DNA from: Chloroflexota bacterium
Lineage (GTDB): Bacteria; Chloroflexota; Ktedonobacteria; Ktedonobacterales; Ktedonobacteraceae
DNA: 19,508 nucleotides
Assembly: GCA_005881995.1 (NCBI GenBank)
Contig: VBHV01000134.1
Location: forward strand, 1 to 19,508
Direction of reading: 5' to 3'
The notes beneath the pieces were generated by a model. The model saw only the letters and a list, made by a program, of their open reading frames with translations. It ran no database searches and was not told the DNA's origin. Position numbers and translations under genes: made by a program. Below, in pieces: positions 1 through 7,204 of this stretch. Numbering within the stretch: position 1 is the stretch's first letter; each line of letters starts with the position of its first letter.

Positions 1-510
1 CTGCGCGTCAACTCAGGGCCTATAGAATTCGTTGACGCTGTTGCATGGTCTCCCAACGGTCGATACGTTGCCTCTGGAGATAGCCACAACACCGTGCTCG
101 TCTGGAACCCACGAACAGGAACTACCCTTCCCAATTCCTTCATTGCATATACAGGAGGCATCCTGGAGTCACTGGCCTGGTCCCCCGATGGACGATACAT
201 AGCAGCTGGTTTCAGAGACAAAACGGTGCGCGTCCTGCAAGCCCTTACGGGCCGGCTTCTCTACACTTATCAAGAACACACCGGTGATGTAAGCGCCCTG
301 GCCTGGTCTCCCAACAGTCAATTTATTGCTTCCGGTAGTGGGGACCACACCGTGCGGGTCTGGAACGCGCTCACGGGAGCAACCCTCTTCACCTACACGG
401 GACATAGCAATACTGTAGCTGCGCTGGCCTGGTCCCCTAATGGCCGCTACATTGCCTCCGGTAGTTGGGATCACACCGTACAGGTCTGGGCTGCCCCCTC
501 TACCAGGTAG
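1..510 (+). CDS. WD40 repeat protein, C-terminal part (5' end outside window)
   Basis: The frame is open from the first base of the window to the TAG at 508-510, so this is the 3' end of a longer gene. It encodes four consecutive WD40 blades of about 42 residues, each with the AWSPNG and IASGS..HTV.VW signature (for example AWSPNGRYIASGSWDHTVQVW in the last one). Blades 3 and 4 are also close at DNA level, which suggests recent duplication. The protein stops only five residues after the last blade, as is usual when the propeller is the C-terminal domain. WD40 propellers are protein-interaction platforms. In filamentous Chloroflexota and cyanobacteria they are often fused to kinase, NACHT or TIR domains, so the missing N-terminus decides the function. 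It is convergent with citrate synthase, 45 bp apart, and I see no terminator between them. Confidence 0.9.
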   Translation: MRVNSGPIEFVDAVAWSPNGRYVASGDSHNTVLVWNPRTGTTLPNSFIAYTGGILESLAWSPDGRYIAAGFRDKTVRVLQALTGRLLYTYQEHTGDVSALAWSPNSQFIASGSGDHTVRVWNALTGATLFTYTGHSNTVAALAWSPNGRYIASGSWDHTVQVWAAPSTR

Positions 511-555
511 CGTACCCCAGCGCTGGCGTGTCCTCGCCCTGGTTCGCTTTCCAAG

Positions 556-1677
556 TTACCCGCGTTCTTCAATGGGTGTATAGGCGACATTTTTCGGGCC
601 GACGTATTCGGCGCGCGGGCGGATCAAGCGGTTATTGGCGAACTGTTCCAGGACGTGGGCGGTCCAGCCGGAGATGCGACTGCATGCAAACATGGGCGTA
701 TCCAGGTCTATCGGGATGCCCATCATGTAGTAGACGGAGGCCGAGTAGAAGTCAACGTTGGCGTACAGTCCCTTATGCTCCTTGATATAGTCCTCGATGA
801 TACGTGACATCTCATACCAGCGTGACTCGCCGGTACGCTTGCCCAGTTCTTCCGACATGCTGCGCAGGTGGGTGGCGCGCGGATCCTCTGTGCGGTACAC
901 GCGATGCCCGAAGCCCATGATGCGGTCTTTGCGCTCGAGCGCGGCTTGAATGTATGCAGGAGCTTGATCAACCTCACCAATCTTCAAAAGCATGCGCATG
1001 ACCTGCTCGTTGGCGCCGCCGTGCAGGGGACCAGAGAGCGCGCCAATCGCGGAGGTAATGGCAGCATACATGCTCGCCAGGGTGGCAGCCGTGACGCGCG
1101 CCGCAAAGGTCGAGGCGTTGAGTTCGTGGTCGGCGTGCAAGATCAGGACGACATCCAGCATATGCGCTTTGTACTCATCCGGCATTTCGCCGGTCAGCAT
1201 ATATAAAAGGTTGGTGGCGTGGTTGGAATCGGTGAGCGGGGCAAGTGGTTCTTTGCCGTTGCGCAGGCGGTCCCAGCTTGCGACAATGGTTGGCATGACG
1301 GCAGTAAGGCGCATGGAGCGGCGGCGGTTGGCTTCAGTAGAGTTGTCGCCAGTATCGGGATCGAAGGAAGAGAGAGAGGAAACAGTGGTACGTAGCACAT
1401 CCATAGGGGTAGATGTCCTGGGCAGCAATCGCATCATCTCATTGACAGCATCTGGAAGTGTGCGATTGGCCCGGAGTTGCGCATTCACCTCTTCAAGCTG
1501 CGCTTTAGTGGGTAAAACGCCATGCCAGAGTAGATAAGCCGTCTCCTCGAAGGTGGAGTAATGCGCTAAGTCGTGAATATCAACGCCATAATACAACAGT
1601 TTGCCTTGTTTGCCATCCAGGTCGCAGATGTAGGAATGCGCTGCTACGATATCTTCAAGTCCATCGGTGGTAGCCAT
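556..1677 (-). CDS. gltA: Citrate synthase (citrate/2-methylcitrate synthase family)
   Basis: This 373-residue protein has the length of the short bacterial type II-like citrate synthases (CitZ/PrpC size). It condenses oxaloacetate with acetyl-CoA at entry to the TCA cycle, in the cytosol. The catalytic triad is visible: His219 in GPLHGGAN, His258 in GFGHRVY and Asp309 in NVDFYSA. The HADHELN stretch (181-187), conserved in the family, is present. The start at 1677 is preceded on the minus strand by GGAGGAG (plus-strand 1685-1691) at a good distance, and a near-perfect promoter lies further upstream. From sequence alone, 2-methylcitrate synthase (PrpC) cannot be excluded. No prpB/prpD neighbours are present, which favours the TCA role. 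It is apparently transcribed alone. Confidence 0.95.
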   Translation of the reverse strand: MATTDGLEDIVAAHSYICDLDGKQGKLLYYGVDIHDLAHYSTFEETAYLLWHGVLPTKAQLEEVNAQLRANRTLPDAVNEMMRLLPRTSTPMDVLRTTVSSLSSFDPDTGDNSTEANRRRSMRLTAVMPTIVASWDRLRNGKEPLAPLTDSNHATNLLYMLTGEMPDEYKAHMLDVVLILHADHELNASTFAARVTAATLASMYAAITSAIGALSGPLHGGANEQVMRMLLKIGEVDQAPAYIQAALERKDRIMGFGHRVYRTEDPRATHLRSMSEELGKRTGESRWYEMSRIIEDYIKEHKGLYANVDFYSASVYYMMGIPIDLDTPMFACSRISGWTAHVLEQFANNRLIRPRAEYVGPKNVAYTPIEERG

Positions 1678-1797
1678 AGAAGGTCTCCTCCAGGGATACT
1701 CTCTTCACTGTGGCAGGCGCGGCGGGTGTCACGAAACTGATTCCACAGCGAATCAGACAACTTTCACCACAACAAATGATATGCGGTTCTGTAAAGT

Positions 1798-1827
1798 ATT
1801 ATAGTCATCCAACCCGAGCCATGTCAA
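1798..1827 (-). promoter_or_regulatory. Near-consensus sigma-A promoter of citrate synthase
   Basis: On the minus strand TTGACA (1827-1822) and TATAAT (1803-1798) both match the consensus perfectly, with an 18-bp spacer. A T-rich tract directly upstream (plus-strand 1828-1840, seven As) resembles an UP element. The start of transcription would fall near 1791, giving a leader of about 110 nt before the citrate synthase ATG. This is the strongest promoter in the window. Confidence 0.8.
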
Positions 1828-1881
1828 AGGAAAAAAAGTTGGCATTTATCACAATCTCATCTTATTTTACCTGGACGCTGC

Positions 1882-3318
1882 CTATTTCGTTACAGCCTCC
1901 CGCGGCACAGCATTTGCTTCCCCAATCGCCATTGGTGGTGAAATCACCTCACGCGCTTTGAGTTCTGCGCGATGTTTCTTCTCAATATCGCGCCGCCAGC
2001 GATCACCCAGTTTCATCCATGGTTTCTCCACCACAATGAAGGAGATGAAGGCGAAAGGAAAGACGACGACGAATGCCCACAGCCATAACAGACCATACAC
2101 GACAAATTTGTTCGTGAGGTGAAGCCATGGCGCCACCTGCGCCGTAAAAATGACGAGCAATGGCAGGTGCCACATGTAAAGACTATACGAAATCAAACCG
2201 ATCCAGCGCAATGGCGCCCACTCAAATACGCGCTTGAACGCGGGCGTGCCATAGAGGATGGCGGCAATACACGCGCCGAAGCCAAACGAGAGTAACATCT
2301 CGCTCAGCCAATTGTAGGCTGGCAGCAGCCCATTTAAGAATGGCCAGCCACGCGATGCATCGTTAAAATGCCACATAGCGCCGAACGTCAGCACGACGAT
2401 ACCGCCACCCCACAGCCAGGGGCTGAGACGCGCCCATGTCTCGCCAAATTTACGCCTGGTCGAGGGGTTTTGCGCGTACATGTAGCAGAGACTGATGAAC
2501 ATGCCGACGGCGAAATCTTCTGTATATTTGCCTGTGATGCCAAAGGAGAAGAAGAGCAGAATATTGAGCACCGGACGCGGTACCAGTACCGTCTTCTCAG
2601 GGTGATTGAGATAGTACAATCCGAAGTAGCGCACAAACAATCCCCAGGCGATCACTACCAGAATACAGAATGTCACCGCCTTGAAACGATTGTGCAGCGG
2701 AATCTGTCGCACAAACAGCGCAAACCCCAGACAAATGAGTGGCAGGAGCATGTAGAATTGCCACTCGGTCGCCAGTGTCCAGAACGGCCCGTTCAGTTGC
2801 CGGAAGGTGGATTGCGAGGAGTCCATAAAGAAGGTTAAGAAGAGCAAGAGGTCTTTTAAGTGGTCGCGTTGCAGGTATTCGGGATGCATAAATAGGATGA
2901 GCAGGAAGAGCGAAACATAATAGCCAGGCATGATACGCAGCACACGGCGCAAATAGAAGACGCGCGCAAGCGGCCAGGGGGTATCAAATAAGAGCGCCTT
3001 GGCAAAGGGCATGAAGAGAAGAAAACCAGAAAGCACGAAGAAGAGCGTAACTCCCGTTCCGCCCGCGGTAGCTACCGATGAAGCCAGGGGATTAGCGACC
3101 TGGTTCCAGAGACTATCGCCGGTTATACGATTGATATGGAAGACAATGACCATCAGAATAGCAATTGCGCGCACGCCGTCAAGCACGGCAATGGAGTTTC
3201 TTTTACCTTCCTTCTGGTTGGTGTCTTCCAGCTTATATGCGATCCATCGACCAAAGCGTTGCAATAATTGTCGTATCCACAGAAACGGAAAGGGTATAGA
3301 GTGTCCCAGGTTCTTCAT
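1882..3318 (-). CDS. Acyltransferase 3 family membrane protein (OafA/YrhL type)
   Basis: This 478-residue integral membrane protein has about ten predicted hydrophobic helices. After a cytoplasmic N-terminus comes the family hallmark VLDGVRAIAILMVIVFHINR (about 45-64) with the conserved helix-1 histidine (His61). Later features also fit: YLRRVLRIMPGYYVSL, the FWTLATEWQFYMLLPL segment and the late SYSLYMWHLPLLV motif. Acyltransferase-3 proteins move acetyl or other acyl groups across the membrane onto sugars, peptidoglycan, lipids or antibiotics; the acceptor cannot be read from sequence. There is no C-terminal SGNH domain, so it is the minimal type. The start at 3318 has a weak upstream GAGG. 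The gene is divergent from an ECF sigma gene, so an envelope-related role is plausible but inferred. Confidence 0.92.
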   Translation of the reverse strand: MKNLGHSIPFPFLWIRQLLQRFGRWIAYKLEDTNQKEGKRNSIAVLDGVRAIAILMVIVFHINRITGDSLWNQVANPLASSVATAGGTGVTLFFVLSGFLLFMPFAKALLFDTPWPLARVFYLRRVLRIMPGYYVSLFLLILFMHPEYLQRDHLKDLLLFLTFFMDSSQSTFRQLNGPFWTLATEWQFYMLLPLICLGFALFVRQIPLHNRFKAVTFCILVVIAWGLFVRYFGLYYLNHPEKTVLVPRPVLNILLFFSFGITGKYTEDFAVGMFISLCYMYAQNPSTRRKFGETWARLSPWLWGGGIVVLTFGAMWHFNDASRGWPFLNGLLPAYNWLSEMLLSFGFGACIAAILYGTPAFKRVFEWAPLRWIGLISYSLYMWHLPLLVIFTAQVAPWLHLTNKFVVYGLLWLWAFVVVFPFAFISFIVVEKPWMKLGDRWRRDIEKKHRAELKAREVISPPMAIGEANAVPREAVTK

Positions 3319-3334
3319 CTTGCCTCACTGCTCA

Positions 3335-3346
3335 ATTAACGTTAAT
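3335..3346. promoter_or_regulatory. 12-bp perfect palindrome, possible operator
   Basis: ATTAACGTTAAT is a perfect palindrome, centred about 20 bp upstream of the acyltransferase start in the divergent region shared with the sigma gene. On the minus strand it overlaps a possible -10 (TATTAA). Size and position suit a dimeric repressor site, but the repressor is unknown. Confidence 0.35.
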
Positions 3347-3490
3347 ACTCTTTTCTACTAACGAATGAAGTCGCCGGAAAAACTCATTTTTGTACTTTTG
3401 GGAGGATTTTGCTGTCTACGTCCTCCAGGGTGGAGCAGAAAGAAAATAGTGATCACCAGCGTAGTAACTATAGCAAGTGACGCCGGTTTA

Positions 3491-3524
3491 TGCTACACTA
3501 GCGTCCAAAAGCACGGAAATGAGG
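3491..3524 (+). promoter_or_regulatory. Extended -10 promoter and RBS of the ECF sigma gene
   Basis: TGCTACACT (3491-3499) is an extended -10 element, but no good -35 lies at the right distance. GAGG at 3521-3524 is seven bases before the ATG and fixes the start at 3532. The leader is short, about 25 nt. Confidence 0.45.
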
Positions 3525-3531
3525 CGTCGTT

Positions 3532-4170
3532 ATGACGGAGTCAGCGCGAGAGGATGAGCCACTGCTCATTGCTCGCAGCCAGGGTGGAGATGTCAACGCA
3601 TTTAATTCACTGGTGCTGCGCTACCAGCAAACAGTGTATAACGTCAATCTGCGTATACTCGGCGATCGCGATACGGCTGCCGATATCACGCAGGAGACGT
3701 TTATTGCTTCCTTCCGCGCGATCCAATCCTTCCGGGGCGGCTCCTCATTCCGCGCCTGGCTGCTGCGCATTGCCTCCAACCTGTCATGCGACTACTGGCG
3801 GCGTGTGAATCGTCACCCCGTCGAATCTTTGGAAGATCTGACCGATGAGGAGCAGCCCTATGCGGCCAGTGTGATAAGTTCCCTGGTCGCGACCGAGCGA
3901 GAGGTCAATCCCGAAGAGGCGCTGCTGAACCAGGAATTACAAGAAGTCATCCAGCGCGGCCTAGAAGAATTGCCGCTTGATCAACGTGTGGCGGTCATTC
4001 TATGCGATGTGCAGGGCCTCTCGTACGAAGAAATAGCCACCACGACGCAGACAACGCTCGGAACCGTGCGCTCACGCATTGCGCGCGGACGCTCGCGGCT
4101 GCGTAACTATTTACAGAAACATAGGGAACTTTTGCCAGGAAATTATCGTCTACTCTCTGATAGAGATTAG
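3532..4170 (+). CDS. ECF-type RNA polymerase sigma factor
   Basis: The 212-residue protein has the two-domain ECF layout. Sigma region 2 (about 22-90) includes LRILGDRDTAADITQETFIA and FRAWLLRIASNLSCDYWRR. Region 4 (about 135-195) includes the helix-turn-helix LSYEEIATTTQTTLGTVRSR followed by ARGRSRLR. A longer acidic linker (about 98-130) separates them. Such factors direct RNA polymerase to a small regulon, often for envelope stress. The next gene on the same strand encodes a zinc-finger anti-sigma factor, so the pair should form a signal-responsive module and probably one transcript. The divergent acyltransferase is a candidate target, by position only. Confidence 0.95.
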   Translation: MTESAREDEPLLIARSQGGDVNAFNSLVLRYQQTVYNVNLRILGDRDTAADITQETFIASFRAIQSFRGGSSFRAWLLRIASNLSCDYWRRVNRHPVESLEDLTDEEQPYAASVISSLVATEREVNPEEALLNQELQEVIQRGLEELPLDQRVAVILCDVQGLSYEEIATTTQTTLGTVRSRIARGRSRLRNYLQKHRELLPGNYRLLSDRD

Positions 4171-4222
4171 TTGGGTATGTGCCTAGTTGGCCCTGGCAGT
4201 CGCCATGGAACGGAGCTTTGGA

Positions 4223-4951
4223 GTGACACAACACGAGCATCATAGACATCTAACAACCGGGCAGCTATCAGCCTATCTCGATAAACAGCTTACTCCCCAA
4301 GAGCAGGCTGCTTTTGATGCTCATATCTCGACCTGCCCGCCATGTCAACAGGCTCTGGCGGAACTGCGCAGCACGGTTGCCTTACTGCGTGCCATGCCCA
4401 GCGTCGATGTGCCACGTTCTTTCACCCTGCCCGCTTCTATACGGCCTGTACCAGTACAAGCAGCGCGCGTGAACACCGAACCGCCGAGGCGACAACCAGT
4501 ACCCCACTACAGGCTACGACGCACCGTGCGAGCTGTGAGTACGCTCGCCGCTGTCCTTGGATTCCTCTTCATCCTGTCGGGTTTTCTTACCTATGTCCAT
4601 TTTGCCAGTGGAGGAACAGCAACCAGCAGCGGGTCTCCGGCTTTCTCTTCGCAAAATACTCAAACCACAAAACCCACCTCGGGCGCCGCAGAGCAGACCG
4701 GGCGTGGCACGCCTAACGTAGGTAAAGTGAATGGCTCAGCAACGAAAACGCCTGTACCCGCACAGTCCACTCCTATCGCCACGCCAGCAGCCAATACGGG
4801 TTCTCCACATACGGCAGACCAGGCACCAACAATTCCCCCTGTACTTGATCTGAGCAGATCAGAAGGTCGCCTCAGCCTCGGCTTGCTTCTGCTGCTGTTC
4901 GGTATCATCGGCTTACTTACCACCAGGGGCAGGCGCCGCATCGTTTATTAA
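4223..4951 (+). CDS. Membrane anti-sigma factor with N-terminal zinc finger
   Basis: The N-terminus carries the ZAS-type zinc-binding motif H-x3-C-x2-C in AHISTCPPC (His34, Cys38, Cys41 from this start), after the helix LTTGQLSAYLDKQLTPQEQ typical of anti-sigma factors. A transmembrane helix follows (about 102-126), then roughly 85 residues rich in Ser, Thr, Pro, Gly and Ala, then a second helix (about 217-234) and a basic end (RGRRRIVY). I chose GTG at 4223 because GGAG at 4212-4215 lies seven bases before it and the protein then begins as the family does. The in-frame ATG at 4205 and TTG at 4187 lack a good ribosome site. The likely role is to hold the upstream ECF sigma factor at the membrane until a signal releases it. 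The gene is convergent with acetate kinase. Confidence 0.88.
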   Translation: MTQHEHHRHLTTGQLSAYLDKQLTPQEQAAFDAHISTCPPCQQALAELRSTVALLRAMPSVDVPRSFTLPASIRPVPVQAARVNTEPPRRQPVPHYRLRRTVRAVSTLAAVLGFLFILSGFLTYVHFASGGTATSSGSPAFSSQNTQTTKPTSGAAEQTGRGTPNVGKVNGSATKTPVPAQSTPIATPAANTGSPHTADQAPTIPPVLDLSRSEGRLSLGLLLLLFGIIGLLTTRGRRRIVY

Positions 4952-4964
4952 ACCAACTCCCAGA

Positions 4965-5028
4965 GCAAGCCTCGCCCCTACCATACGCCAGCGAAGCGGC
5001 CAACCGTATAGGGAGGGGCGAGGCTTGC
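4965..5028. repeat. Nested palindrome (REP/MITE-like) at the anti-sigma/ackA junction
   Basis: Outer arms of 15 bp (4965-4979 and 5014-5028, GCAAGCCTCGCCCCT) are perfectly complementary. Inside lie a second 5-bp pair (4983-4987 with 5005-5009) and a small GC-rich inner hairpin, so the whole could extrude as a cruciform or act as a two-way terminator between convergent genes. No T-run follows on either strand. The regular nested structure looks like a dispersed palindromic repeat rather than ordinary intergenic DNA. The acetate kinase stop codon lies inside it. Confidence 0.7.
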
Positions 5029-6234
5029 CCTCGCCCTGCAAAGGGGATCCTGAGCAATAGCCCAGTCTTCTTGCGTATGGACAATCACCACCCGCACAGC
5101 TGAATCTGGGGCAGCAATATCCTCATCAGCCGGAGATTGGGCATTTTTCTGCTCGTCTAGCTCGATACCGAGAAAGCCAAAGGATTCACACGCTGCGGTG
5201 CGTACCGCGGCGGCATTTTCCCCCACACCTCCGGCAAAGACCAGCGCGTCCAGTCCCCCCAGCGATGCGAGCATGGCGCCGATGTAGAAACGCAGGCGAT
5301 GCGCATATACCTCGAAGGCGAGTTTAGCCCGCATATCGCCCTCGTGCATATCGCTCAACACCTGCCGCATATCACCTGAACCGGCGACGCCTTTTAACCC
5401 GGAAGCCTTGTTCAGGGTGGTATTCAACTGCTCGACGCTGTACTTTTTTTCTCGCAGCAGGTAAAGCAGGATGCCGGGGTCAATGGAACCGGAACGGCTG
5501 CCCATCATAACGCCTTCCATGGGAGTAAAGCCCATGGTGGTGTCGATGCTGCGCCCCTGGCGTATCGCGGCCAACGATGCCCCATTGCCTAAGTGACAGG
5601 TGATGAGTCGCAGCGTTGACAGGTCTCTGCCCAGTACCTGGGCAGCACGATGCGCGCAATAGTCATGGCTGATACCATGAAATCCAAAGCGGCGAATGCC
5701 CTCTTGCTCGTACCATGCGTACGGGACGGGATAGACGACGGCAGATAAGGGCATAGCGCGATGAAAGGCTGTATCGAACACCGCGACCTGCGGGACCGAG
5801 GGCAGGACGCGCTCAATCGCTTCGATGCCCTCTAGATTCGCCGGATTATGTTCGGGGGCCAGCACGGCCAGGCGTGCGATGGCCTCTTTCACCTCCGGCG
5901 TCACAAAGACACTTTCCTCGAACTCCTCTCCGCCATGTACCACACGGTGCCCCACGATATCAATGGCCGACAACTGCTCGATCACTCGTGTTTTTCCACT
6001 ACGCAGGCTTTCGAGCATGTGCGTAATCACCTCTGGCCGCGCATCCGTTTGCAGGTTCTCTTCAAGCACTGTATCGCCGGTTGTAATTTTGAGTGACGTT
6101 GTGCCCGGATGATGCGCCCAATCCGCGTCGGCCTGCCAGAGCGGAGTAGGCGCGAGATCAGGTAATGTATCGCCTACTTCGTACAGGCGGCTCTTCTGAC
6201 TGCTTGAACCCGCGTTGAAAACGAGTATTTTCAC
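4978..6234 (-). CDS. ackA: Acetate kinase
   Basis: It interconverts acetyl phosphate + ADP and acetate + ATP in the cytosol. Family signatures are present throughout: the N-terminal MKILVFNAGSSSQKS with Asn7, GHRVVHGGEEF with the substrate-binding Arg, VFDTAFHRAMP with the catalytic Asp, RFGFHGISHDY, TCHLGNGASLAAI, GFTPMEGVMMGSRSG and ALVFAGGVGENA. I place the start at GTG 6234: GGAG on the minus strand (plus 6241-6244) is six bases before it, and the protein then begins exactly like other AckA proteins. An upstream GTG at 6246 is also in frame. The last ~19 residues (after QDPLCRA) are encoded by the palindromic repeat and look foreign to the family. No pta gene is nearby; instead a phosphoketolase remnant sits two bases upstream of the start. 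Confidence 0.97.
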   Translation of the reverse strand: MKILVFNAGSSSQKSRLYEVGDTLPDLAPTPLWQADADWAHHPGTTSLKITTGDTVLEENLQTDARPEVITHMLESLRSGKTRVIEQLSAIDIVGHRVVHGGEEFEESVFVTPEVKEAIARLAVLAPEHNPANLEGIEAIERVLPSVPQVAVFDTAFHRAMPLSAVVYPVPYAWYEQEGIRRFGFHGISHDYCAHRAAQVLGRDLSTLRLITCHLGNGASLAAIRQGRSIDTTMGFTPMEGVMMGSRSGSIDPGILLYLLREKKYSVEQLNTTLNKASGLKGVAGSGDMRQVLSDMHEGDMRAKLAFEVYAHRLRFYIGAMLASLGGLDALVFAGGVGENAAAVRTAACESFGFLGIELDEQKNAQSPADEDIAAPDSAVRVVIVHTQEDWAIAQDPLCRARASLAPPYTVGRFAGVW

Positions 6235-6236
6235 GA

Positions 6237-6332
6237 TCAACTCCACTGCCAGTTGGCAATCTCCTCCGGGTCTACTCCATGTTCCTGGATGTAGCGCCGG
6301 AAATCAACAAGCACAAGTTCAATCTTCTTCCA
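6237..6332 (-). pseudogene. 3' remnant of a phosphoketolase gene (xfp)
   Basis: On the minus strand a 31-codon open stretch ends at TGA 6239-6237, two bases before the acetate kinase GTG, and is preceded by an in-frame TAG at 6335-6333. Its end, YIQEHGVDPEEIANWQWS, strongly resembles the C-terminus of xylulose-5-phosphate/fructose-6-phosphate phosphoketolases (typically YI.EHGEDMPEI..W.W). Phosphoketolase makes acetyl phosphate, the substrate of acetate kinase, and xfp-ackA pairs are a known arrangement, so the position fits. Only the last ~30 of about 790 codons remain; the rest has been lost and the TlpA gene now lies beyond. The family call rests on my memory of the C-terminal motif. Confidence 0.6.
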
Positions 6333-6372
6333 CTACCTACATTACCATTACGTTGCCACGAGTTTCCAAGAT

Positions 6373-7041
6373 TTACGAGAAGGAGACACCAACCGAGGCC
6401 AGCCCCTGTTTCATCGTCTCTGGCGTCAATGGCTGCACGAAGACGGAGCGAACGAAGCCATTTCTATCGATAAAGTAAGTAGTGGGGATGGCGGTCACGT
6501 TATACTGTTGGTCGACCGCGTTGCCCGCGTCGAAGAGCAGCGGGTAGGTGACATGATAGTTTGTGCCAAAGGTGCGGATATCATCCTTTGGATCGGCCTG
6601 GTTGACGCCTACCAGGACAAACTTTCCCTGCGCGGCATCGCGCGCATACACTCGCTGCAGGTAAGGAACCTCCGCCAGGCAGGGCAGGCAGGATTCAGAC
6701 CAGAAGTTGAGTATGACCGGATGCCCTCGCAAAGTATGCAAGTCGATGGAGGAGCCGATGCCACTGCCGCCGTAGACAGGCAAGTGAAATTGGGGCGCAG
6801 CGGTACCGACGGGAATACCACCCAGGGGCTGTGATGTGGGCGCAGGCCAGAGAACCAGCACACTGAATACTAACGCCAGTATCCCAATCACTCCAAGTAC
6901 CAGGAAGGTTGTACGTCTGCGCCGGTAGGTGACATTGCGGGGCCGTTGTGCGTACTGCTCCGCCAGTTCATGCTTGAGCTCCTGCCGCTGGGTGCGCACC
7001 AGGGTTTGTTCTTGTTGGGTTTTGCTCAATTTCTGGGCCAT
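6373..7041 (-). CDS. Membrane-anchored TlpA/ResA-like thioredoxin-fold protein
   Basis: The 222-residue protein has a charged, Gln-rich cytoplasmic N-terminus (1-43), one transmembrane helix (about 44-66), and then an extracytoplasmic AhpC/TSA-TlpA domain. This starts with GTAAPQFHLP and contains VILNFWSESCLPCLAEVPYL with the active-site pair Cys118-x-x-Cys121, and the cis-Pro loop AIPTTYF (Pro186). The usual WC of WCxxC is replaced by SC, which may alter redox potential. Such proteins reduce disulfides outside the membrane, for example in cytochrome c maturation. No ccm/res genes are adjacent, so the partner is unknown. The start at 7041 is supported by GGAG (plus 7051-7054) nine bases upstream. 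The gene is divergent from a multi-helix membrane protein. Confidence 0.92.
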   Translation of the reverse strand: MAQKLSKTQQEQTLVRTQRQELKHELAEQYAQRPRNVTYRRRRTTFLVLGVIGILALVFSVLVLWPAPTSQPLGGIPVGTAAPQFHLPVYGGSGIGSSIDLHTLRGHPVILNFWSESCLPCLAEVPYLQRVYARDAAQGKFVLVGVNQADPKDDIRTFGTNYHVTYPLLFDAGNAVDQQYNVTAIPTTYFIDRNGFVRSVFVQPLTPETMKQGLASVGVSFS

Positions 7042-7069
7042 GCGATGCTTCTCCTATTCCTTGTACCAT

Positions 7070-7098
7070 AGTATAAGCGCATGTTCTGGGGCATGCAA
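7070..7098 (-). promoter_or_regulatory. Candidate promoter of the TlpA-like gene
   Basis: On the minus strand TTGCAT (7098-7093), a 17-bp spacer and TATACT (7075-7070). The -10 is good and the -35 poor. It would give a leader of about 20-25 nt that just contains the ribosome site. Confidence 0.4.
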
Positions 7099-7126
7099 GG
7101 GTTTTTCTTTATTGAGTTTTTCGGGG

Positions 7127-7156
7127 TTGACGAGATATATTTTAGAGGAGTATGCT
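7127..7156 (+). promoter_or_regulatory. Promoter of the seven-helix membrane protein gene
   Basis: TTGACG (7127-7132), an 18-bp spacer and TATGCT (7151-7156). Transcription would start near 7164, about 40 nt before the ATG at 7205. The ribosome site AGGTGGGA (7190-7197) lies in this leader. Confidence 0.55.
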
Positions 7157-7204
7157 CTCTATCAGTAGTGTACTTTCACATATGAAGGCAGGTGGGATTA
7201 AATC

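Noticed and set aside
94..474. WD40 repeat DNA as a CRISPR or satellite array
   Set aside because: The periodicity is explained by protein blades in frame; the units are diverged and have no spacer structure.
992..1537. 181-codon plus-strand frame inside citrate synthase
   Set aside because: It is antisense to a clearly conserved enzyme, with Ser/Arg-rich shadow composition.
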